64,000 bases of DNA from Epiperipatus broadwayi (Eukaryota; Onychophora; Udeonychophora; Euonychophora; Peripatidae), in NCBI GenBank assembly GCA_028023455.1, contig JAQFVV010006651.1:476001-540000 (forward strand). The letters are read 5' to 3'. Position numbers and translations under genes: made by a program. Positions 50,830-60,139 of this stretch are shown piece after piece; position 1 is the first letter of the stretch; each line of letters opens with the position of its first letter. The notes beneath the pieces are model-generated. The model made no database searches, was not told the origin of the DNA, and worked only from the letters and a program-made list of their open reading frames with translations.

Positions 50830-51825
50830 TGTTATTATTTTAATATAATTTGTTCAAAAACTCAACTTTATAAATACTTATAAATTTTAATTTGCCTCAA
50901 CTAAAATTATATTTTTGCCATGTAAGGTTTATTCTACACTAATATAAATTAACTAAATAAAATGGTCAGTTGATTATATATTATGTGAAATCACTAATTA
51001 GTGAATAAATTAAAGATGTTACAGATATCTTTTGCTTTATACTGAGATCTACTTAATCTAATATTATTGATAGCTAATTATATTCATAAATAGAAAAACT
51101 TGATTTTAAATAGCGCTAAAGAAACAGTCATTCACTTCTGTATATACTATATTAAAAAATTTATGAACAAATAAAATATCAGTTTTGCAACTAATAGTTA
51201 AACAATTTCATTTAAACAATTAATTTGCTTTTAATCAAACTATAATAATGTTTTCTTTTTCTTTTGTCTAATTTTATTTATAATAAATTTTACATAGCTC
51301 TATATATTTTAGTTAATCCTATTTTAAGTGCTTTTATTTAACATTGTTTGTTTAGAATAGATTTTGTAATTGCGTTTTAACATATTTCTATCAAATTGAT
51401 TTTTTTTTTTCAAATTTTGTATATATGTTAGAAATTGATGGCAATGGAATATGGCAATGAAATATTTTAAGATTATCAGTCATTTGTTTATCATAGTGGT
51501 GTTGGCAGATTGAATTTTTAAACATGTTGATAAGTAAATTTTTAATCATAAATGCAAGAGGATAATATATTTTTTAAATAAAAAGAATTTTCAGTAAATT
51601 CAGATAGAAATAAAAACAAATCTTATTTCTCTTGATTGTAAAAGTTGTTCTAAATTTAAATTTCTTTTGATTGTAAAAATTTCTTTTTAAAAATATTTTT
51701 TTTAATGTGCCATAATTTTTTTTTAAAATATTACACATACTGGGACATCATTTTTATTCATTTCAAATAGAAATCATTGCAAAAATATTTAAATACTAAA
51801 AAATTGAAAATATATAAATACATGA
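50830..51825. other. AT-rich spacer, no gene seen
   Basis: Nothing recognised. Confidence 0.5.
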
Positions 51826-51829
51826 ACAT

Positions 51830-51900
51830 AGTCAACACTTAAACAATACTAATATCATTAATAATCAACAATCTCAATCTGTTGTCAAGGCAACTTCCTT
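51830..51900. repeat. Dispersed repeat, inverted copy of 33,765-33,866
   Basis: AACACTTAAACAATACTAAT and CAATCTCAATCTGTTGTCAA, followed by GGCAACTT, mirror the 33.8-kb copy. Confidence 0.6.
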
Positions 51901-52019
51901 CAACCAATAAAGATGAAATTTTACCTTTATCTATAGGTATAATAGATTTATATAGACATTGGAGATTGCAACTTGACTACAGAAAGTGAAATTATTAATT
52001 TAAAAAAGGTTAAATAAAT

Positions 52020-52890
52020 CTCATTAACACTTTCGAGGGTCATTTTTATTATTGGCCAAGTGAAGTAAAACTCTGAAACTTTTAATTGCTTTTAATTGGT
52101 CAAGTGACAAACTCTTTGAAAGAAATATTTTCATCTTTTAATATATATTAATTTTAGTTTCGTTTTCAAAAAGTATATTAATTATTTGTAATGTTAGGAA
52201 AGTAAACGAATATTTTTTCAAAAATATATTTTTATTTGTATTTTATAGAAATATTCAAAAGTGGAAAAATCAAAGAAAACATTACAAGCAATGCAAACGT
52301 CATTTATATCCCTCCCAGATTTGCCATTATGATTTTTTAAAGAATTTTTTAGTAAAATCTTAGCGTTTTTCTCAAAATAATTCTATTTTCAGCATATTAT
52401 TAAACAAATACATTATGATATGTAAATAAATGCCAGAAAAATATTCTAAAACATTAATCTTTGTTTGAAAATTAAATAAACAGCTTGAGGCAGTCTAAAC
52501 TCTTGACAGAATGTCAAAATTATTGCTATCGTGTTTTGTTTTTCAATTTACAATCGTGTAAAGTATACAATTTTTTAATAAAACCTTACTACTTTTGTAA
52601 AATAACTATATTTTCAGCAGATTTTATGAAATAATTTGTAATATGTATAAAAAATAATATAAAAAACACTCTAAAACATATATTTTCAGCAGTGAAAAAA
52701 TATTTATCAGAATCATCAGCCAATAAGAATTAAGAATAGATTGAGAATAGATTATCCAACCAATCAGAACTGGCCTTCTTCTTTTGTAAACTAGAAGCAC
52801 TCCTAGTATTGATTTTTTACTTGTAAAATAATTCAAGAGAGGGCAGCATCTTACAGGCCTTGCTCTAAGCTTTAAATCAAGTGTAAATTC
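52020..52890. repeat. Dispersed repeat, copy 2 (partner at 16,345-16,990)
   Basis: Follows 16,345-16,990 in order. It contains an internal duplication: the TTTTCAGCA ... ATTCTAAAACATTAATCT block at about 52,388-52,470 recurs at 52,611-52,690. It ends with TTGTAAAATAATTCAAGAGA and GGGCAGCATCTTAC, the best conserved part. Confidence 0.6.
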
Positions 52891-53129
52891 ATCAACGTAA
52901 CTCATAAAATGGCCGAGTTAGAGCGATCTAAAGGTGACAACGTGAATTTACATTGAACCCTATTTAAGTGTTAAATAGGTAAATATAATCTGTCTGAAAT
53001 CAGACTAACAAATAATCTTTTAAAACTTTTAAATTACAATTATAACTTTCAAATTGTATTCTGACCATGTATTATTTATATAATAAATCTAATTATGCCA
53101 AGACTAGATAGGTATTCAATGTAAATACA

Positions 53130-53190
53130 TAAAAAGTCAATACTTAAACAATACCAATATCATTAACAATCAACAACATCAATCTGTTTA
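53130..53190. repeat. Dispersed repeat, partial third copy
   Basis: AAAAGTCAATACTTAAACAA and TACCAATATCATTAACAATC match 51,830-51,900 in the same orientation. Truncated after CATCAATCTGTTTA. Confidence 0.55.
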
Positions 53191-53199
53191 TTTATTTGT

Positions 53200-53787
53200 G
53201 AATACTAAAACATTAAAAAGAATTTTTTATAAAAAATAAATTTAGATAAAGGTTTTTATTTACTGCACACTAAAAAGTCAAAAAATAATTGTTTTTTTTT
53301 CAACTGTAATTGGGGTTTTATATTCAACTTGAAATAAAAGCATGAGCTGTTCAGAAATTAATTAATCCAATCACTAATTTTTACAAATTATTTAACTAAT
53401 TTATAAATACTCCATGCTTTTATTTTAAATTAATATAAAACTCCAGTTGTGATTAAAAAACAATTATTGTTTGGCTTTTTAGTGCATTGTAAATAAAAGA
53501 GTTTATTATAAATAATTTTATATATGTAGTTCAAAAATTTAATTTATATGTTAATAATAGACTTTTTATATAATTTTCCATACATAAATATATATAATCC
53601 CTCTTTCCCTTAGTGTAATTATAGTATATCCATATGCCATGATCACAAGTTATGTTCTAAATAAAATTAGGATTTTTTTTTTAGATATCCAATCTAGTTA
53701 AAAATCCAATGTTGAATAATAAATAGGTGCTTATCTTTCTTAGATCTGAGGTAAAACAAGTTTGGAAAATGTTTCAAAAGTTTCATA
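53200..53787. other. AT-rich spacer before the LINE, no gene seen
   Basis: It contains a loose inverted repeat: ATAAAAGCATGAGCTGTTCA near 53,333 against a tail near 53,410 (CCATGCTTTTATTTTAAATT), and AACTCCAGTTGTGATTAAAA against CAACTGTAATTGGGGTTTTA. This is a possible fold-back of about 250 bp around 53,245-53,500. Confidence 0.4.
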
Positions 53788-53802
53788 AACTAGATATTAG
53801 AA
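53788..53802. repeat. Target-site duplication, left copy, of the LINE
   Basis: AACTAGATATTAGAA, repeated exactly at 57,577-57,591. Confidence 0.85.
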
Positions 53803-53829
53803 TCACTCTGCTCCCCACATATACTTCTT

Positions 53830-56532
53830 ATGGGCGAAACCAAACATCACTATAAGACTGACCATAAAATAATATCTCTTCTCTCCTCTCTCGGATTTAC
53901 TAGATTTTCCATTGGCCATTCAGCTTCAGGTGGAGTCGGTATTCTTCTTAGCAAATCAGCACCACCAAAAAGTTTCAACATTCTATTCCTAGATGCCAAT
54001 ATTATTATTATAGAAATAGATTATTGGGGTTATCCGATCATCATAGCTTATATTTATACAGCCAAAGACACCTCTCAATATCTAATAATAGTTCATATCC
54101 TAAATGCCATCAATGCTAGCAGAGCCTCCCCTACCATTCTTCTCGGAGACTTTAACACCACCTACAATGACTTCAACAAGAGATTTTTGCATCTAATAAA
54201 TCGCAGATTAATGTGTGGAGAGGGCTTCTTCCCACCCGAAGCCTACTCTTTCTATACTAAAACTAAAAAGTCCCTAATTGATCTGGTTTACTACACCCCA
54301 GACCTCCATTTCAACCTTGATGCAGCCTTAACCCCTGTTGCTTTCTCCGATCATATGGCTCTGATCTTACAACTCATGCCTATCTCAATCCCTACACCTA
54401 TAGATGGACCTGGAAAAACCATGTGCATGATCACCCAATCAAACATGACCGAAGCGATAGTGTCTGAGTCATACATCTATTTCCAGAAAATAAACATCCT
54501 TTCCCTCCCTGCTGAGGAGGGCTGGTTTTCCTTCATCGGAATTCTTCAGTCCATATTAAATCACCATACCAGGAAAATCAAAGGACCAAATGGTCTTCTA
54601 AATGACCTAACAGACATTAATATACAACTTCAAGCATCACAGCAAAATTTCACAAATACAGAAAAAATTATCTTCCTTAAAAACCTCTACAAAATCAAGC
54701 AAAAATCCCTTGCAGAATATATTTCCATCAGAAGAGCCAAATGCTTCTTAGCACAACAACACTGCTGGACGAGAGACTACCTCAGATGGGCACTGGGTTA
54801 CAATAAAAAACAAATCACTCCCACATCCATTTATACTAATGGTACCAATCTCATTGGCTATCCAATGATGCAGCACATCAGCAAACAATTCTGCCAATTA
54901 ATGCAAAAAGATGGAGCCCCTCCAGTAAACAGCTGGTTGGATGCTGGAGACCCCAGCGAACATGGCATCTCAGAAATCCAAATTAAAAAGAAGATATCAT
55001 CACTCCCTGACAGCATTCATCCTGGCCTTCACGGCATCCCAAATTTCCTTCTCAAACACCTCAGTCAATTCACTGTTCCAATTATTAAAAAAATGATAGA
55101 TCACCTAGCTTCCGGCTACAGAAACATAGCAGATCTTTACCCTGTGGCACTTGTGCCTTTTATTAAAAAAGCAAAACCACTAAACGACATTAACAGTATC
55201 CGACCAATATCCATGACCCCACTGCTTATCAAGATTATAGAGTCAGTCATTAAGGACCAAATCCAACCTCAAATTCTTAGCAATATCTCGCCAAACCAAT
55301 ACGGAAAAAAGGGATCATCAACCTCGCATGCTATGTCCAATATAACTGCACTGTTCAATCATATCAGAGTACATCGTAAATCCAAACCTATTGCCGTCCA
55401 ACTGGATGTTGCAGCAGCATTCGATTCAGTACAAATCAACACCCTTCTGGATATTCTGATGGAATACGACATTCCAGCTGCAATTGTTCAGATTATCAGC
55501 AATCTGCTCAACAACAGAGAGATTTTTCTCTCTCTTGATGGCAAGATCACTCCAGGTTTCAAGTCGATCCCTCAAGGATCTCCGCTCAGTGCCCTTTTCT
55601 TCACAGCATACATCAACCCTCTTCTGGTGGATATAGAAAAAAACCTCCCTGGAATATTCCTTCCTTCTCTCAATAAAGATTTCAATGTATTCGCATACAT
55701 AGATGACATCATGGTTGTGCTTCCCACCATTAAATACCTTCCCCATCTCATGAACATCTTAAACAGAAATACAGTGAAACTTGGCCTACAAATAAATTTT
55801 AACAAATCTTCCATCTGGAAGATAATGTCTGGTAAAGAAATCAACTCTTCCTTTTCTGCTAAACCACAAAGATACCTTGGCTTCCCAATCTTCAAACCTC
55901 CAACTGCAATGGCAAGAATGATTCAAGATGCAATCCTCCAATCAACTGAAGCCATCACCACTTCACTCTCTAGAGTATACCTTTCATTATATGGAAAGGT
56001 TAGCCTCCTCAACATGATCATAATGCCAAAAATCTCATATTATCTTCCATTCATTAAAATCACTAAACAGTTTCAAAATAAAATTAACCGATTATGCACC
56101 AAACTTCTCTGGAGAGGAAGGACTGTTGCCATTAGCTTGCGAGGTATCCAACGACCACGCAGGTTCAATGGACTGTCATTCCACTCAATACAGGCAATCA
56201 TTTTACAAAAAACTCACAATATTCTACATAATCTGATCCTCTCCTATGGATACTCCAACATTATGAAAAAAATTACACCAACTGATCGTCCCCCGCCCTT
56301 TTCCAGTTCATGGATATCATTGCTAATAGATCATCTACAACTTTATAACCCGACGATGTCCTCTAACCTTAACCAAAAAATCACTTTGTGGGAAGCATAC
56401 AATCTAATCAACTATAATCAACAACCCATTAAAACCAGCCTAAAAATAACCAACCAAAGACTCATTACACACTTCAAAAGATGGAGCCTTGAACCCAAAT
56501 TCCTGGATCGGAAGAGCACACTTCATCATTAA
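53830..56532 (+). CDS. LINE ORF2: endonuclease and reverse transcriptase (interrupted)
   Basis: The 900-codon frame is numbered from the first ATG, although the frame is open further upstream into the truncated end, where HILLMGETKH resembles the xxLQETK start of APE endonucleases. GDFN is at residues 106-109 and SDHMAL at 173-178, the catalytic asparagine and histidine motifs of APE endonuclease. Reverse transcriptase motifs follow: RPISMTPLL (about 458), LDVAAAFDSV (525-534), PQGSPLSALFF (581-591) and the catalytic AYIDDIMVV (622-630). The LLWRGR and QRPRRFNGLSF blocks downstream are typical of the L1/Tx1 group. The frame ends early at 56,532 only because 13 bases (56,507-56,519) shift it. 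In copy 2 of the local duplication the frame continues. The function would be target-primed reverse transcription of its own RNA. Confidence 0.9.
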   Translation: MGETKHHYKTDHKIISLLSSLGFTRFSIGHSASGGVGILLSKSAPPKSFNILFLDANIIIIEIDYWGYPIIIAYIYTAKDTSQYLIIVHILNAINASRASPTILLGDFNTTYNDFNKRFLHLINRRLMCGEGFFPPEAYSFYTKTKKSLIDLVYYTPDLHFNLDAALTPVAFSDHMALILQLMPISIPTPIDGPGKTMCMITQSNMTEAIVSESYIYFQKINILSLPAEEGWFSFIGILQSILNHHTRKIKGPNGLLNDLTDINIQLQASQQNFTNTEKIIFLKNLYKIKQKSLAEYISIRRAKCFLAQQHCWTRDYLRWALGYNKKQITPTSIYTNGTNLIGYPMMQHISKQFCQLMQKDGAPPVNSWLDAGDPSEHGISEIQIKKKISSLPDSIHPGLHGIPNFLLKHLSQFTVPIIKKMIDHLASGYRNIADLYPVALVPFIKKAKPLNDINSIRPISMTPLLIKIIESVIKDQIQPQILSNISPNQYGKKGSSTSHAMSNITALFNHIRVHRKSKPIAVQLDVAAAFDSVQINTLLDILMEYDIPAAIVQIISNLLNNREIFLSLDGKITPGFKSIPQGSPLSALFFTAYINPLLVDIEKNLPGIFLPSLNKDFNVFAYIDDIMVVLPTIKYLPHLMNILNRNTVKLGLQINFNKSSIWKIMSGKEINSSFSAKPQRYLGFPIFKPPTAMARMIQDAILQSTEAITTSLSRVYLSLYGKVSLLNMIIMPKISYYLPFIKITKQFQNKINRLCTKLLWRGRTVAISLRGIQRPRRFNGLSFHSIQAIILQKTHNILHNLILSYGYSNIMKKITPTDRPPPFSSSWISLLIDHLQLYNPTMSSNLNQKITLWEAYNLINYNQQPIKTSLKITNQRLITHFKRWSLEPKFLDRKSTLHH

Positions 56533-56641
56533 AATTAATCTTGATGCGCTTCCCACAAATTGGTTTCTTTATCACCGAAGAGGTTTTACTAGCATTGACC
56601 CTATATGTGGTTTATGTGCTCGTGAAGATGAAACCACAGAC
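56318..56641 (+). repeat. Tandem duplication unit, copy 1 (324 bp, contains a 13-bp insertion)
   Basis: The unit starts with CATTGCTAATAG and is repeated from 56,642. By eye the copies are identical apart from the 13-bp insertion at 56,507-56,519. The repeated word at the junction is CAT, a three-base microhomology between GATATCAT and CAGACCAT. Confidence 0.9.
56506..56521 (+). other. Illumina TruSeq adapter match inside the LINE
   Basis: GATCGGAAGAGCACAC is identical to 16 bases of the standard TruSeq read-1 adapter after its first A. In the second copy the same place reads CCTGGACTTCATC without it. Thirteen bases are therefore inserted, with adapter edges overlapping genomic G and AC. This is almost certainly sequencing or assembly contamination and not biology. 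Confidence 0.88.
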
Positions 56642-56955
56642 CATTGCTAATAGATCATCTACAACTTTATAACCCGACGATGTCCTCTAACCTTAACCAA
56701 AAAATCACTTTGTGGGAAGCATACAATCTAATCAACTATAATCAACAACCCATTAAAACCAGCCTAAAAATAACCAACCAAAGACTCATTACACACTTCA
56801 AAAGATGGAGCCTTGAACCCAAATTCCTGGACTTCATCATTAAAATTAATCTTGATGCGCTTCCCACAAATTGGTTTCTTTATCACCGAAGAGGTTTTAC
56901 TAGCATTGACCCTATATGTGGTTTATGTGCTCGTGAAGATGAAACCACAGACCAT
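56642..56955 (+). repeat. Tandem duplication unit, copy 2 (no insertion)
   Basis: Same sequence as copy 1 without the 13 bases. It continues into the true downstream sequence (CCATATTATACACC). Confidence 0.9.
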
Positions 56956-57267
56956 ATTATACACCGCTGTCCAAGACTTAAAATACTGAAAGATATAATC
57001 ATAATCAATTCTTACATAAGATCTGAAATGATTTTCTCACTTGAAAATGCCATTAATAGTGGAACTTTTTCAATAATAAGGCTCTCTATCTTTATCCTTT
57101 ATTCCATATGGATAGTGAGATGCAAAACTCTCATGGAATTACCCCCGCCACAAATCATACCATTGTTTTACCAGACTCTCAAAAAAATCAAGAAACGTGA
57201 TCAGCTCCTTGCCTCCAGTAAAGTCTTTGACGACACCTGGTCTCTAACCGCTCTATCCTTTTCCTGA
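56644..57267 (+). CDS. LINE ORF2 C-terminal part with CCHC-like motif
   Basis: This frame is the natural continuation of the ORF2 protein. Its first ~100 codons repeat the end of the preceding frame (LIDHLQLYNPTMSSNLNQ). It then adds NWFLYHRRGF and CGLCAREDETTDHIIHRC. The latter is a CX2CX8HX4C motif of the kind found at the end of L1/Tx1, R2 and plant LINE proteins and thought to bind nucleic acid. It ends at TGA 57,265-57,267. Taken as a single copy without the 13 bases, the whole ORF would be about 1,037 codons. The apparent start is an artefact of the duplication. Confidence 0.85.
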   Translation: MLIDHLQLYNPTMSSNLNQKITLWEAYNLINYNQQPIKTSLKITNQRLITHFKRWSLEPKFLDFIIKINLDALPTNWFLYHRRGFTSIDPICGLCAREDETTDHIIHRCPRLKILKDIIIINSYIRSEMIFSLENAINSGTFSIIRLSIFILYSIWIVRCKTLMELPPPQIIPLFYQTLKKIKKRDQLLASSKVFDDTWSLTALSFS

Positions 57268-57576
57268 TTGTCAACTCCCACCTACCCAGAATTCTAGAAT
57301 AGACAATATTAAAAAGAAAATAGTCGTGTTATTAAAAAAAAAAAAAAAAAAAAAGCTAATAACATTCATCAAGTTCTCAGTTTCTCATATTCTACACAAA
57401 CCCTTCATTATACCTAACCACATAAGTGTATAACAACTACTAACTAACATATTCTAGCCATATGTTAATCAGAACTTTTTATAATATTATTGTACAATTT
57501 ATTCATTAACTTATCCATTATCAAAATGTAATCACTATTTATTACTAATAAAAATTTTTTTGTTGAAATGAAAATG
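57268..57576 (+). other. LINE 3' untranslated tail
   Basis: It contains the 21-base A-run at 57,334-57,354, about 220 bp before the end. The final bases TTGTTGAAATGAAAATG lie directly before the target duplication. The element therefore does not end in poly(A); the internal A-run may be a fossil 3' end or simply part of the UTR. Confidence 0.7.
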
Positions 57577-57591
57577 AACTAGATATTAGAA
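57577..57591. repeat. Target-site duplication, right copy, of the LINE
   Basis: AACTAGATATTAGAA, exact match to 53,788-53,802. Confidence 0.85.
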
Positions 57592-57699
57592 AGCTTGTTG
57601 AGTCTTTTTTTTTATTTCTTTATGTGAGGAGAGGGTGTTTAAAAAAGTATTGATTTGCAATAAAATATTGAATGGCTGATTTAACTTTTATATACACAG

Positions 57700-57807
<108 letters not shown>

Positions 57808-57809
57808 AC

Positions 57810-59870
57810 CACTGGATTGATAAAGTCTTATTTATATTAAGGCATTATTCTATAATATCAGAATTAGCTTTTTAAAAATAAATCTCCTAGATATAAAGAT
57901 AGGCAATATGATAAATGTTCTTAATAAGAATAAGATCCAAATGCAAACCTGTGGTAATAAAATTCCACTCAATATGATTAATATAACTACACAAGATTGC
58001 ATTAATTTTACTAATTGTAATATCTTTCTTAGTAGGTAACTAAATATTGAATGTAAATATTACTTAATATAATGATAATATTATGCATTTATTTGATTGA
58101 TAAACAAATTAAGCATTATTCACTGCACTCTATTGTTAGAATTGCTTTTGTTGTAAGGGTAAAATGGATTCAATGTACATTTGCAAGAAGTTAATGCTAA
58201 CAAGATAAGACAGTGCATTAATATAACTAGCACTGAGTAGTTTAGTAATACAATAATTACACATTATTAGCACTACATTAATTAGGATATATAATAGTTT
58301 TTATAGGCTCACAACTAATGAATAAAAATTTGACAAATTAAAAGATCTAAAGCTAACTATAATTTTTCATCTGTTGATCATATCACATAGAAATTAATCT
58401 TTTTCAAGCTGCAAAATAAGTTTTCTCTTAATTAAAAGAAGATACTTTGATTGAGTTGCTATTAAATTGTGATTATTTTTATGGGAAACCTGAATCCTTC
58501 AGTATTGCAAGATAATTACATTTTATTTCTAAATGTAAGACCAAAAATATATGATGGTCTTTTTTCTTAATGCTTGACAACTGAGATATCAATTAGATCT
58601 TCTTAAAAAAGAACTAATAAGTGCATCTGTGTACATGTGGATTTTGTTTTTTTATTATATATTTGCAATCATGACATACAAAAATAAATTATAATCCTCA
58701 TCTATTAAAGGCTGTACAATTATCAGCCAAGTTATCAGTTGATAAATGAAATCAAAAGATGGTAAAAAAGATTCTATAATCTTATATTGTAGAAATGGTG
58801 TTTTATTCAATTACCTATAATAGCAGATCATATTCAAATGAAGCAAATTTGCATAAATTAAAAGAAAAACTTACTAATATTAAAGAGAACTTTATATAAA
58901 GGATTTGAAGTTAGAAAAAATGGCTGTGTATTTGTCATAAAACTCAAACTTTGGAAATACATATGGAATGGGATTTATTATAAATAAAAAATGTAAACAA
59001 CAATATTATGAAAATTGTTGATATCTAACAAAGTATTAAAATTATTTATTCAAGTCAATGGAAAATAAATACATCATTCTGATGATGAAGTAGAGAATTT
59101 TCATATAAATGTACAGAATGTTTTTGATCTAACCAAACAATCTTTTAAAATTGTCATAATATATTTTAATACTAAAATAAGATAAAATTTTCTGTAGGTA
59201 AATTTTATTATAAGATATATATTTAAAAAAAATTCATTTAATATGCCTTTTCTTTTCAAATCTTGTTTTTTTATTTTATGAACTATTTTCAATTTCAATT
59301 TTCCTCCAATATTTTAATTATATTATATAATCATTGACTATATATATATATATATCACACACACACAAATAAATGGTTGCAAAGAATGTACAAAGAATTT
59401 CCAAAGCAACATAATAAAAATTATAATTTACCATATACTTTTTTTAACTTACTTCTTGCTTACTTTCATATGTGTTTACATTCTTTTACATTTTATAAGT
59501 TTTAATTTACATTTTTATATAAAATACCCTTCAGTTACTATAATTATTCTTTTATAATTAGACCATATTTCTATAACTTTCTATTTAATACTAGTTTAAT
59601 ATGGAGAGAAAAGTGAAAGAAGTAATATTGTACCCTTTTTATTAGTATACCCCATTATTAAACAAATTGAAAATAAATTTTAAGATACATAATTTTAAAT
59701 TTTATAAAATCAAAAATATTTACTTATTAAACTATGAAAAAGAACAGTCATTTTAATTACCCTATGATTTGAACTTGGACTTAGTTAATTTAAAATAGTA
59801 TAACCAATTATTGGTAAAATATTTATTGTCAAATGTATATAAAAGATTTGCTTGAAAGTTTGTGATGATA
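57810..59870. other. AT-rich spacer, no gene seen
   Basis: A short (TA)n plus CACACACA lies at about 59,337-59,368. No coding frame is recognised. Confidence 0.5.
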
Positions 59871-59873
59871 TAT

Positions 59874-60138
59874 TATTAGATGTGATATGTTTGACTATTT
59901 CCATCATCTATGAATGAATGTTGAATGTATAGAAAATTTTAAACTTTATTTAAACTTTTCAAATACAAACAACTTGTTAGTATAATACAGATTAGTAATT
60001 ACTAACCTGTGTTATCTAATTGTATGTTTTATTAACAAGTTGTTTGTATTTAAAAAGTTTAAATAAAGTTTAAAATTTTCTATACATTCAACATTCACTC
60101 ATAGATGATTGAAATAGTCCAAAATATCACATCTAATA
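59874..60138. repeat. Palindrome made of PLE leader sequence
   Basis: TATTAGATGTGATATGT at the left faces ATATCACATCTAATA at the right. The arms run to the centre ATTAGTAATTACTAA, giving a nearly perfect 265-bp palindrome. Each arm is the PLE leader/ORF-start sequence seen at 25,900-26,010 and 26,490-26,617 (TTTCCATCAT, TGTTGAATGTATAGAAAATT, AACTTTATTTAAACTTTTCA). No RT, endonuclease, tRNA-like or hammerhead-like part is included, so it is a minimal head-to-head fold-back. Confidence 0.85.
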
Positions 60139-60139
60139 G

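Larger units (their letters stand above)
53803..57576 (+). mobile_element. 5'-truncated L1/Tx1-like LINE, nearly intact ORF2
   Basis: An exact 15-bp target duplication brackets the insertion. It enters inside the ORF2 endonuclease domain (frame already open at 53,803), so the 5' end, any ORF1 and the first endonuclease motif are missing. It continues through APE endonuclease, reverse transcriptase and a C-terminal CCHC-like motif to a stop at 57,267, followed by about 310 bp of 3' tail. The tail contains a 21-base A-run (57,334-57,354), then about 220 bp ending in TTGTTGAAATGAAAATG. Apart from the duplication with its 13-bp insertion the frame is clean, indicating a young insertion. Composition is less AT-rich than the flanks. 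Confidence 0.9.

Noticed and set aside
55426-55895. Two minus-strand open frames of about 106 codons
   Set aside because: They lie antisense to the reverse transcriptase of the LINE and share no known motif. They are shadows of the real coding strand.
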